This document shows positions 1 to 6,792 of a stretch of DNA of 7,608 nt, piece after piece (within the stretch, counting starts at the first letter, position 1; every line of letters starts with the position of its first letter). The DNA comes from Methanolobus sp. UBA32 (lineage in GTDB: Archaea; Halobacteriota; Methanosarcinia; Methanosarcinales; Methanosarcinaceae). The notes beneath the pieces were generated by a model that had not been told where the DNA came from, made no database searches, and saw only the letters and a list, made by a program, of their open reading frames with translations. The stretch is from positions 7,540 through 15,147 of the forward strand of contig DAZF01000028.1 in NCBI GenBank assembly GCA_002507205.1. Direction: 5' to 3'. Made by a program: the position numbers and the translations under genes.

Positions 1-411
1 AGTGTTGGCACCTGCGAATTTGATGGCAGGATCATATGAGACCCATGCAGGGTCAAAAAGTATGGCCTCATCGCCATCATCAAGCACTGACATCATTATC
101 TCAAAAATGGCCTGCTTCGCACCGGGTGTGATAATTATATCCGAAGATTTTGCATCCAGTTTGTTCTCTGTACAAAGCTTGTTGGCAATAGCATCCTTAA
201 GTTCCGGAATTCCGGCAGAAGGTGTGTAATGCGTTTCACCCCTGTACATTGCATCTGCTGCTGCATCACATATATGTTTAGGAGTGTTAAAATCAGGTTC
301 ACCCAAAGTGAAGCTGATTATATCTATACCATCCTGTCTCATTTTGTTGGCAACATTTGCAGCTTTTATCGTTGCCGATTCTTCCACACGCTCTAATCTT
401 GACGATGCCAT
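1..411 (-). CDS. Class I/II PLP aminotransferase (aspartate aminotransferase-like), N-terminal part
   Basis: The first 137 codons of a fold-type I, PLP-dependent aminotransferase; the rest lies beyond the left edge. The visible part has the N-terminal arm (MASSRLERVEESATIK), the substrate-binding LGEPDF motif at residues 36-41, the HYTPSAGIPELK segment at 61-72 that precedes the large domain, and ITPGAKQAIFE at 94-104, the loop that contacts the cofactor phosphate. The window ends just after DPAWVSYDP (120-128). The catalytic lysine is not included. These motifs fit the aspartate/aromatic aminotransferase group that archaea use to interconvert aspartate or other amino acids with 2-oxoacids in the cytoplasm; exact substrate cannot be told. 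The ATG lies 35 bases after the ribH stop, so it is probably the last visible gene of the riboflavin operon. A purine-rich GGATAG lies about 5 bases before the ATG as a weak ribosome binding site. Confidence 0.9.
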   Translation of the reverse strand, partial: MASSRLERVEESATIKAANVANKMRQDGIDIISFTLGEPDFNTPKHICDAAADAMYRGETHYTPSAGIPELKDAIANKLCTENKLDAKSSDIIITPGAKQAIFEIMMSVLDDGDEAILFDPAWVSYDPAIKFAGANT

Positions 412-446
412 GGAACTATCCAACCATTTTTTTTTAGTATGAACCC

Positions 447-851
447 TTAAAGACGTTGTACGAGTTTGACTGCTGCTTCCACAGCACGTTTAGCATAGTC
501 CACACGCTGGTGGGCTTCCATTCTGGTCATGCCCGGTCCGGCAATTCCCAGTGTCACAGGTTTGTTATATTCGAGGGATAGATCAGTGATCTTCCTTGCT
601 GCATGTTGCACAACGATCTCATCATGCTTTGTTGCACCTTCAATAACGATCCCTATTGTGACTACTGCATCAATGTCATCGCGCTCACAGAGCTTTTTGA
701 TAGCAAGGGGCATATCATATACTCCAGGAACCAGAATCTTTTCCACTACCTCTACTCCAAGGAACTTTGCATGCTCCTCACCGAGCAGTTCCATCTGGAA
801 TGTAAGGTCTCTGTTAAATTCAGCTATTACAAATCCCAATTTTATGGTCAT
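447..851 (-). CDS. ribH: 6,7-dimethyl-8-ribityllumazine synthase (archaeal type)
   Basis: Condenses 5-amino-6-ribitylamino-uracil with 3,4-dihydroxy-2-butanone 4-phosphate to 6,7-dimethyl-8-ribityllumazine, the penultimate riboflavin step; the family forms icosahedral or pentameric cytoplasmic assemblies. The 134-residue product has the family signatures in order: GFVIAEFN (6-13), VPGVYDMP (41-48, the usual VPGxxExP loop), [14 protein letters not shown] (67-80) with the probable catalytic His76, and GIAGPGMT (102-109) followed by [18 protein letters not shown] start at 860 would add three residues (Met-Ile-Ile), but that GTG belongs to GTGAT (860-856), a good archaeal ribosome binding site four bases before the ATG at 851, so the ATG is preferred. 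It sits 58 bases downstream of its paralogue riboflavin synthase and 35 bases before the class I aminotransferase. Family assignment is secure. Confidence 0.93.
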   Translation of the reverse strand: MTIKLGFVIAEFNRDLTFQMELLGEEHAKFLGVEVVEKILVPGVYDMPLAIKKLCERDDIDAVVTIGIVIEGATKHDEIVVQHAARKITDLSLEYNKPVTLGIAGPGMTRMEAHQRVDYAKRAVEAAVKLVQRL

Positions 852-864
852 GATAATCACTTAA

Positions 865-909
865 GATTTTTATATTAATTTATATTTTCCATCGTGTCTT
901 TATAAGACA
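865..909 (-). promoter_or_regulatory. ribC-ribH spacer with hairpin and TATA-like stretch
   Basis: Directly after the ribC stop the minus strand can form a stem of six base pairs, TGTCTT-ATA-AAGACA (909-895). It is followed by a run of A and T (890-865) containing TATAAATTAATATAAAA, which could be an internal TATA box for ribH. The hairpin lacks a following oligo-T tract on the transcribed strand, so it is not a convincing terminator; mRNA processing, stabilisation or chance are alternatives. Confidence 0.3.
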
Positions 910-2542
<1,633 letters not shown>

Positions 2543-2718
2543 ATAAATCTCCTGATTATCTTTGCCCTGTAGTTGAAATTTAATAATTTTGATTACTTTA
2601 TTTTACTATACCATTATGGGATTATTCGCATGATATACGTTAAATCGGCCCAAAATGGCAACTTTCGCCTGTTATGCAACCTTATTATTTAACTTTAGCC
2701 AGCCCCAGTCCTGAAAGA
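2543..2718. other. Intergenic region between HTH-CBS gene and riboflavin operon
   Basis: The longest gap in the window (176 bases). It holds the probable promoter of the riboflavin operon near its left end and the 3' end of the HTH-CBS transcript at its right end. I see a nine-base palindrome CCATTATGG at 2611-2619, about 25 bases upstream of the proposed TATA box, and a short AGTC-N6-GACT hairpin just after the HTH-CBS stop. Neither is strong. No RNA gene, repeat or small ORF could be supported. Confidence 0.5.
2579..2588 (-). promoter_or_regulatory. Probable TATA box of the riboflavin operon
   Basis: On the minus strand AAATTATTAAATTT gives an archaeal TATA-like element centred about 41 bases before the class V aminotransferase ATG. 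Transcription starting about 26 bases further would give a leader of about 16 bases carrying the GGAG ribosome binding site. The region is AT-rich, so other boxes (for example ACGTATATC near 2634-2642) are possible. Confidence 0.4.
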
Positions 2719-3276
2719 CTATTCACTCAACAATTTAAGTATGTCGTACTTGGTCACAACTCCTGTAACATGGCCTTTTTCCAGTATCAGTACTGCCGGA
2801 TTTTTCTCAAGCATATAGGATGCAGTTTTGACATCTGTGTTTGGGGAAAGTGTCGGGAAAGAATCACCCATTATATCGCCTATCTTCATGTGGGATACAA
2901 CAGAAGTCTTCTTATCCTTCATTGACCTGACTATCATGTCTTCCGACAGGCTGCCAACAGAGATCCCATCCTGTATGACTGGTATCTGGGATATGTTGTA
3001 CTTTTCCATAATATGTACTGCAGCATCGATACTTTCATCAGGTGATACGGATATCAGCTCCCGGTTCATTATATCCCTTAGATATATATCTTCTCTTTCG
3101 ATATCATTGAATACATCAATGATCTTTCTCAGAGTCGATAGCCTGGGGTCTACATCCCCTGCTTCTATCCTGGCTATAAGTGGTTGACTGACACCTGCCC
3201 TTTTTGCTAAATCACTTTGTGTAAGACCAAGGTCGATCCTTTTTTGCTTCAATTCATCAGGTGATGGAAGTTGCAT
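2719..3276 (-). CDS. HTH (XRE-type) and tandem CBS domain transcription regulator
   Basis: A 185-residue predicted DNA-binding regulator. Residues about 6-60 form a Cro/C1-type helix-turn-helix, with LTQSDLAKRAGVSQPLIARIEAG (18-40) as the recognition unit. Two CBS domains follow, about 67-120 (DIMNRELISVSPDESIDAA) and 130-184 (IGDIMGDSFPTLSPNTDVK, then VTGVVTKYDILKLL). Tandem CBS pairs usually bind adenine nucleotides or S-adenosylmethionine, so DNA binding is probably controlled by such a ligand; the ligand and target genes cannot be inferred. This HTH-CBS arrangement is common in methanogens and other Euryarchaeota. The start has no ribosome binding site but has a TATA box 28 bases away, suggesting a leaderless transcript. 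Neighbouring inverted repeats (3314-3349) may be its own operator. It is transcribed alone, being separated by 104 bases from the lipoprotein gene and 176 from the riboflavin operon. Confidence 0.9.
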   Translation of the reverse strand: MQLPSPDELKQKRIDLGLTQSDLAKRAGVSQPLIARIEAGDVDPRLSTLRKIIDVFNDIEREDIYLRDIMNRELISVSPDESIDAAVHIMEKYNISQIPVIQDGISVGSLSEDMIVRSMKDKKTSVVSHMKIGDIMGDSFPTLSPNTDVKTASYMLEKNPAVLILEKGHVTGVVTKYDILKLLSE

Positions 3277-3300
3277 AGGTATTACTGATGGTAATTATCA

Positions 3301-3308
3301 TATTTAAA
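3301..3308 (-). promoter_or_regulatory. TATA box of HTH-CBS gene
   Basis: TTTAAATA on the minus strand, centre about 28 bases before the ATG at 3276. With the usual archaeal distance of about 26 bases the transcript would begin within two or three bases of the start codon. No Shine-Dalgarno-like sequence is present between box and ATG, consistent with leaderless translation. Confidence 0.55.
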
Positions 3309-3313
3309 TCCAA

Positions 3314-3349
3314 TTAGCGAGAACAATTTTTCGCTTACGAAATAAGCGT
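3314..3349. promoter_or_regulatory. Inverted repeats upstream of HTH-CBS promoter, candidate operator
   Basis: Three related half-sites are seen: TTAGCGA (3314-3320), TCGCTTA (3331-3337) and TAAGCGT (3343-3349). The last two form a perfect inverted repeat CGCTTA-N5-TAAGCG (3332-3348). They lie just upstream of the TATA box of the HTH-CBS gene, where an activator or autoregulator could bind. The same repeat also forms an RNA hairpin downstream of the lipoprotein gene, so it could instead belong to that gene's transcript end. Confidence 0.4.
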
Positions 3350-3365
3350 GAAAAAAGAAAAATAG
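3349..3365 (-). terminator. Oligo-T terminator of the lipoprotein gene
   Basis: On the minus strand, about 15 bases after the lipoprotein stop, the transcript reads TATTTTTCTTTTTTCA. Two near-continuous T runs of five and six are typical of archaeal intrinsic termination, which does not need a preceding hairpin. The CGCTTA inverted repeat follows immediately. Confidence 0.55.
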
Positions 3366-3380
3366 TGAAAAGATGAGTGA

Positions 3381-3845
3381 TTATTCATCTTCGGGGATTT
3401 CCATCTCCATTACAACCCCTTCACTGTCAGACATCGTGATCTTTCCATCCATAGCTTTCATTTCCGATACCATGTTGCCGTCCTGGTCATAGGCTGTCCA
3501 CATGAAGTTTTCTTCATTCTCATTGGACCAGAGATACTCGACTTTGACTATTCCATTCTCATCAGGCGTGTCTGTTTCGTAGACAGCCTGGCACATCTCT
3601 ATCCCATTAATAACTTCCTTACCTACGATTTCCATTGAAACGACTTCACCTGTGGTTGGATTGGTTGTACTCCAGACTGAGCCTACAGGACAATTTTCAT
3701 CATCCGAACCTTCCGTATAGGTGACTTCGTAGTCCTGGCCGTCTTCACCCTCAATGGTAACGGTTGATGTTTCTTTATCGCTACACCCGGATACTGCAAG
3801 TGACAATACCAACAACACAAGAAATACGATCATTTTCTTTTGCAT
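3381..3845 (-). CDS. Small acidic lipoprotein, function unknown
   Basis: A 154-residue secreted protein with a classic lipoprotein signal: charged MQKKM, hydrophobic core to residue 18, and lipobox AVSGC with Cys21 as the predicted lipidated residue. The mature part of about 134 residues is very acidic, rich in Asp and Glu, and probably faces the outside of the cell anchored to the membrane. Two further cysteines, Cys52 (in ENCPVGSVW) and Cys85 (in GIEMCQAVY), may form a disulfide. The remainder looks like beta strands with repeating charged turns (YDQDGNMVSEMKAMDGKITM). I do not recognise a characterised family; comparable small lipoproteins occur in Methanosarcinaceae. GGAG lies seven bases before the ATG. 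It is a single-gene unit with a promoter at 3885-3892 and an oligo-T terminator. Acidity suits a marine or salt-tolerant organism but external proteins are often acidic. Confidence 0.85.
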   Translation of the reverse strand: MQKKMIVFLVLLVLSLAVSGCSDKETSTVTIEGEDGQDYEVTYTEGSDDENCPVGSVWSTTNPTTGEVVSMEIVGKEVINGIEMCQAVYETDTPDENGIVKVEYLWSNENEENFMWTAYDQDGNMVSEMKAMDGKITMSDSEGVVMEMEIPEDE

Positions 3846-3884
3846 AATATACTCCTTTTTCTTATAAAGTTAGATTTGTATCAC

Positions 3885-3892
3885 AATTTAAA
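3885..3892 (-). promoter_or_regulatory. TATA box of the lipoprotein gene
   Basis: CTTTAAATTG on the minus strand, centred about 43 bases before the ATG, predicts a leader of about 17 bases that includes the GGAG at 3852-3855. A second box-like TTTATAAG near 3862-3869 is too close to the start to allow a leader with that site. A perfect 12-base palindrome, TCAGATATCTGA (3906-3917), sits 14 bases upstream. Confidence 0.45.
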
Positions 3893-3918
3893 GGTATCGA
3901 TTTATTCAGATATCTGAT

Positions 3919-4863
3919 TCAATTATACAGCGTGAACAGGCCCACTACATATATGATATAGACTCCAAGGATCAGGCCGCCTTCCCATCTTTGTAGTTTC
4001 CTTCCTGTAATACCGAAGATCACCAGAAGCACCATTATCAGGAGCATGAATGGGAAATCGTATGCAAGTGATTGTGGGAGTATGGTCAGTGGTCTTATCT
4101 GTGAAGATGCACCAAGGATAAGGGCAATATCCATCGTGTTTGCACCAAGTATGTTGCCTATGGAAATATCCTGATGTCCCTTTAAAGTGGATGAAACTGC
4201 AGTGATAAGTTCGGGGAGTGATGTACCCAGAGCAACCAGTGTAAGGGCTATGATCATCTCAGGAACTCCAAGCCATTCTGCAATAGTTATGCCTGCATCA
4301 ACAAGAATGCGGCTGCCTATGACAACAAGAATTGCACCTGTAATAAAAAGAATGATATCCTTTCTTAGATGGCTCAACGGAACTTTTTCCCTCACTCCCT
4401 CATTTCCATCAAAAATAGCGCGTTGAAGGCGGAAATTGTAATACATGAATCCAAGGAACACCATCAACAGCAGAATTCCGTCAAATGGGGATACTACACC
4501 ATCGTATGCCACAATTATAAGGAGTATTGCAGAGCTCAGCATGAACGCGCCTTTACGGGTAAAACCGTGAAGTTCTATCGGTATTGCCTTGATGATAATA
4601 ATGGAACCCAATACAAGTCCTATATTGCATATGGCGGAACCGACAGCGTTTCCAACTGTCATTTCCACGTGATCAAGGTAAGCTGCCATTGCAGAAACCG
4701 TGAATTCAGGTGCTGTAGTTGCAAAACTGACTATGGTAGCTCCTATGATGATCTTTGGGATACCACTTTTTTCGGAAATGGAAACTGCTGATTCCACGAA
4801 CCAGTCAGCACCCTTTGTGATCATCACCAGGCTTACAAGCAATAAAACAACTGTCAAAAGCAT
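3919..4863 (-). CDS. Cation/Ca2+ exchanger (CaCA family, NCX/YrbG-like)
   Basis: A 314-residue membrane antiporter with about ten transmembrane helices and no large cytoplasmic loop, the usual size of prokaryotic members such as YrbG and NCX_Mj. Both alpha repeats are clear: alpha-1 has GATIVSFATTAPEF (41-54) and VGNAVGSAICNIG (70-82); alpha-2 has VALGTSLPELITA (210-222) and GNILGANTMDIALILG (236-251). The repeats have inverted topology and together form the ion site; Glu53, Asn80, Glu218 and Asp245 are retained. The family expels Ca2+ in exchange for Na+ or H+. By position, two serines that bind Na+ in NCX_Mj are replaced here, Thr50 for Ser51 and Ala241 for Ser236 (numbering from memory), so ion preference may differ. 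The ATG is 28 bases from a TATA box with no ribosome binding site. It is probably monocistronic; the next gene downstream starts after 73 bases with its own promoter. Confidence 0.92.
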   Translation of the reverse strand: MLLTVVLLLVSLVMITKGADWFVESAVSISEKSGIPKIIIGATIVSFATTAPEFTVSAMAAYLDHVEMTVGNAVGSAICNIGLVLGSIIIIKAIPIELHGFTRKGAFMLSSAILLIIVAYDGVVSPFDGILLLMVFLGFMYYNFRLQRAIFDGNEGVREKVPLSHLRKDIILFITGAILVVIGSRILVDAGITIAEWLGVPEMIIALTLVALGTSLPELITAVSSTLKGHQDISIGNILGANTMDIALILGASSQIRPLTILPQSLAYDFPFMLLIMVLLVIFGITGRKLQRWEGGLILGVYIIYVVGLFTLYN

Positions 4864-4887
4864 GAGGGTCCATTATATTCCCATGAG

Positions 4888-4895
4888 ATTTAAAA
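4888..4895 (-). promoter_or_regulatory. TATA box of the exchanger gene
   Basis: TTTTAAAT on the minus strand, centred about 28 bases before the exchanger ATG, predicts transcription beginning two or three bases before the start codon. No GGAG or GGTGA lies between, so a leaderless mRNA is likely. Confidence 0.5.
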
Positions 4896-4907
4896 GTAAG
4901 TGCGAAC

Positions 4908-4951
4908 AAAAAACTAATAAAATAAAAAGAGTTTAGAACGAAACGTCTAAA
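4908..4951 (-). terminator. Terminator of the VIT-like gene (hairpin plus T tracts)
   Basis: Starting five bases after the VIT-like stop, the minus strand has a six-base-pair stem TTTAGA-N8-TCTAAA (4951-4932) followed by CTCTTTTTATTTTATTAGTTTTTTG. The T runs fit archaeal intrinsic termination; the hairpin may add stability. This separates the VIT-like gene from the exchanger whose promoter begins just beyond. Confidence 0.6.
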
Positions 4952-4955
4952 AGTT

Positions 4956-5513
4956 TCATTCCAGTCCCAGCATGGTGACGGCTGCCACAATCATTATACC
5001 AAGACCTACCATCCGTACAGAATGCTTTATCATGCTCTGCTTTGCCAGTTTTCCGGAGTACATTCCAAGAATGGACAGAACTGATATGCTGCAAATGATT
5101 GCTGCTTCAAGCATGTGTTCATCAAGAAGTAAGAATGGAAGTATTGGGACAAGTGAGCCGAAAAAACTTGCTCCGCCGTGGAAGAACGAGTCACTCCATA
5201 TCTTTTTCTTTGTGTTACGTTCCAGTATTGTGCTATTGAGGCTGCGAAGCAGAGGTTTTTCAAGTTCTGCCAGTTTTCCGTACTCTACCGCGCTTTCAGC
5301 AAGATACGAACCAACACCATTGGTAAGTGCCAGTGCAACAGCTCCACCCAGTGCAGCATTCATCACAATTGTAGGGTCACTGGATACGTGGGATGTGCCG
5401 ATAACCACACCCAATATTGCAAGTATGCCATCGATACTTCCAAGTATTATGTATCGACCATGTTCAGTTTTCAATTTGAAGCGTTTGGCTTTATAACTAT
5501 ATGTTTTATTCAT
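4956..5513 (-). CDS. VIT1/CCC1-family membrane protein (TIGR00267-like), predicted metal transporter
   Basis: A 185-residue integral membrane protein related to vacuolar iron transporters VIT1 and CCC1, which move Fe2+ or Mn2+ out of the cytosol. About five hydrophobic segments are seen: 22-40, 50-70, 112-131, 135-151 and 166-183. Family marks are IDGILAILG (27-35) with Asp28 where VIT1 has its membrane acidic residue, GSYLAESAVEYGKLAELEK (68-86) on the cytosolic side of helix 2, and FFGSLVPILPF (117-127). The acidic metal-binding helices of plant VIT1 between helices 2 and 3 are reduced here to roughly 30 residues, so transport capacity or regulation may differ. Archaeal members are uncharacterised as far as I know. 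A TATA box 27 bases before the ATG suggests a leaderless transcript. It faces the DUF89 gene divergently and is followed by a terminator. Confidence 0.82.
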   Translation of the reverse strand: MNKTYSYKAKRFKLKTEHGRYIILGSIDGILAILGVVIGTSHVSSDPTIVMNAALGGAVALALTNGVGSYLAESAVEYGKLAELEKPLLRSLNSTILERNTKKKIWSDSFFHGGASFFGSLVPILPFLLLDEHMLEAAIICSISVLSILGMYSGKLAKQSMIKHSVRMVGLGIMIVAAVTMLGLE

Positions 5514-5536
5514 AATATCTTCTTATCCTAAAGTCA

Positions 5537-5544
5537 GTTTAAAG
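5537..5544 (-). promoter_or_regulatory. TATA box of the VIT-like gene
   Basis: CTTTAAAC on the minus strand, centre 27 bases before the ATG at 5513. The predicted start of transcription falls within one or two bases of the start codon. The purine-rich AAGAAG before the ATG is a poor match to a ribosome binding site. Confidence 0.5.
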
Positions 5545-5583
5545 ATACACACAAAGCTTATTTTGTTTTCGGATATTACACAA

Positions 5584-5595
5584 GGTTAAACTTAT
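5584..5595 (+). promoter_or_regulatory. Possible TATA box of the DUF89-CooT operon
   Basis: GGTTAAACTTAT on the plus strand in the 130-base divergent spacer, centred about 54 bases before the DUF89 ATG. This would give a leader of roughly 28 bases that contains AGAGG (5630-5634) nine bases before the start codon. The box is not a strong consensus match; other AT-rich positions are possible. Confidence 0.35.
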
Positions 5596-5643
5596 TGCAC
5601 ATGATAAAAATAGAGACCCGTCAATCCACAGAGGAATTATCCT

Positions 5644-6519
5644 ATGAAAGTTCACCCAAGATGTTCATATTGCCTGTTATCCAGGGTTCACCTGGAAGCG
5701 GAACTGTCAACTGATGACGAAGAGCTTATGCATAAAGCAATTCTCGGTGGTATAGAAGTATTGAATTCACTCTATCAGCCGGGGATGCCCGCAGCAGAAC
5801 TGTCTACGCCTATGCACAGGAAAGCCTATGAGATTCTGAATGACAATGATCCATATCTTAAAATGAAAGAACTGAGCAGCAAGACCGCAGCCAGGTTCAT
5901 GCCTGTCATACGTTCATATGTCTTTAACGGCGATGGGGATGATGTTGCTACATTCAAACGTGCCGTTCTTGCAGCTGTTATAGGTAACTATTTTGATTAC
6001 GGTGTCATGGGACTTGAAGTGCCTATTGATGTGTTCGATGAGACTTTTAAGGAACATTTCAAGCGTGGACTGGACATAGACGATACTGATAAGATGCTGG
6101 ATAAACTTAGCAATGTTGTATATCTGGCTGATAACTGTGGTGAGATATTAATAGATACTCTTGTGTTCGAGATCATCAAAAAAATGGGCGGGAACATAAC
6201 TCTTGTTGTCAGGGGTGCACCAATATTGAACGATGTGACAATGGATGAGGTCAAAGAGTTCGGCATTGCTGAAAAGGTCGACCGCGTACTTACAACAGGT
6301 TCCAATGCAATAGGTGTTCGCTTTGAGGAAGCACCACAGGAACTTAAGGAAGCACTTGATAATGCTTCACTTATTATAAGTAAGGGAATGGCAAATTACG
6401 AGACGTTGTCAGAAGAGAATTATAGACCAATAGCATATTTACTAAAGGTGAAGTGTGATCCTGTGGGAGAGGATATCGGAGCACCTAAAGGCTGTTCAGT
6501 GGCCAGGTTACTTGAGTAG
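5644..6519 (+). CDS. DUF89 (ARMT1-like) metal-dependent phosphatase
   Basis: A complete 291-residue archaeal DUF89 protein. The family comprises cytoplasmic metal-dependent phosphatases, best active with Co2+, Ni2+ or similar ions, thought to remove damaged or toxic phosphometabolites such as sugar phosphates. Residues 1-25 carry the conserved archaeal N-terminus with CSYC (7-10). The catalytic core shows LADNCGE (161-167) with Asp163, Asn164 and Glu167, VVRGAPILNDVTMDEV (188-203) with Asn196 and Asp197, KGMANYE (247-253), and a C-terminal KVKCDPVGEDIG (268-279). These are the expected metal- and phosphate-binding loops, so the enzyme looks intact. A spaced AGAGG precedes the ATG. It is followed 11 bases later by a CooT-like nickel protein, an arrangement suggesting cotranscription and possibly metal supply. 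The physiological substrate cannot be inferred. Confidence 0.88.
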   Translation: MKVHPRCSYCLLSRVHLEAELSTDDEELMHKAILGGIEVLNSLYQPGMPAAELSTPMHRKAYEILNDNDPYLKMKELSSKTAARFMPVIRSYVFNGDGDDVATFKRAVLAAVIGNYFDYGVMGLEVPIDVFDETFKEHFKRGLDIDDTDKMLDKLSNVVYLADNCGEILIDTLVFEIIKKMGGNITLVVRGAPILNDVTMDEVKEFGIAEKVDRVLTTGSNAIGVRFEEAPQELKEALDNASLIISKGMANYETLSEENYRPIAYLLKVKCDPVGEDIGAPKGCSVARLLE

Positions 6520-6530
6520 GAGGAACATCT

Positions 6531-6719
6531 ATGTGTGAGCTGAAAGTAATTCTTATCAATGGCGAGACCCGTAACATGGTAATGGAATCTGTTACTAAGA
6601 TGGTCGTAGACGGGGGGAATATCGACCTGTATGGAATACTCGGGGAGAGAGAGACCGTACAGGGTTTGATAAAAGAGATCAATTTTGGAACCGGGGAAGC
6701 TATTATACTTCACAAGTAA
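6531..6719 (+). CDS. CooT-like small nickel-binding protein
   Basis: A 62-residue protein beginning Met-Cys-Glu-Leu-Lys-Val and made mainly of beta strands (ELKVILING, NMVMESVTKMVVDGGNIDLYGILGE, TVQGLIKEINF, EAIILHK). This pattern fits the CooT family (once listed as predicted RNA-binding). In Rhodospirillum rubrum CooT, a homodimer, Cys2 next to the initiator Met forms the Ni2+ site and the protein assists nickel insertion in CO dehydrogenase. Cys2 is the only cysteine here and is conserved. Methanogens need nickel for CO dehydrogenase, methyl-CoM reductase cofactor F430 and hydrogenase, so a nickel role is plausible but not shown. GGAGG lies seven bases before the ATG, a strong site, and the gene starts 11 bases after the DUF89 stop, so translation is probably coupled. 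Confidence 0.8.
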   Translation: MCELKVILINGETRNMVMESVTKMVVDGGNIDLYGILGERETVQGLIKEINFGTGEAIILHK

Positions 6720-6733
6720 TTTATCAATACACT

Positions 6734-6748
6734 AAATATTTATTAATA
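6734..6748 (+). promoter_or_regulatory. Probable TATA box of the GAPDH gene
   Basis: AAATATTTATTAATA on the plus strand, centred about 53 bases before the GAPDH ATG, 15 bases past the CooT-like stop. It would give a leader of about 27 bases with AGGATGG (6779-6785) as a ribosome binding site. No convincing oligo-T terminator is visible after the CooT-like gene, so read-through from it is possible. Confidence 0.4.
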
Positions 6749-6792
6749 ATTTGAAGTCAAGTACAAATAATATAAGATAGGATGGAACCAAG

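Noticed and set aside
427..435. Run of T on the plus strand between ribH and the class I aminotransferase
   Set aside because: For minus-strand transcription it is an A run, so it is not an oligo-T terminator.
529..864. Plus-strand open frame of 111 codons over ribH
   Set aside because: It lies entirely antisense to a well-supported ribH, has low-complexity Ser/Thr/Ile composition and no ribosome binding site.
2640..2690. GC-richer patch in the 2543-2718 gap considered as a small RNA or riboswitch
   Set aside because: Only three- to four-base-pair inverted repeats can be drawn, and known FMN riboswitch elements are not apparent.
3906..3917. Perfect 12-base palindrome TCAGATATCTGA after the exchanger stop
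   Set aside because: About two perfect 12-base palindromes are expected by chance in a window of this length, so I do not call it an operator on its own.
4369..4791. Plus-strand open frame of 140 codons, rich in Cys and His
   Set aside because: It is antisense to the exchanger and its unusual composition is explained by the reverse complement of hydrophobic codons; no start signal.
4972..5496. Plus-strand open frame of 174 codons
   Set aside because: Complete shadow of the VIT-like gene, whose membrane motifs and promoter are convincing.
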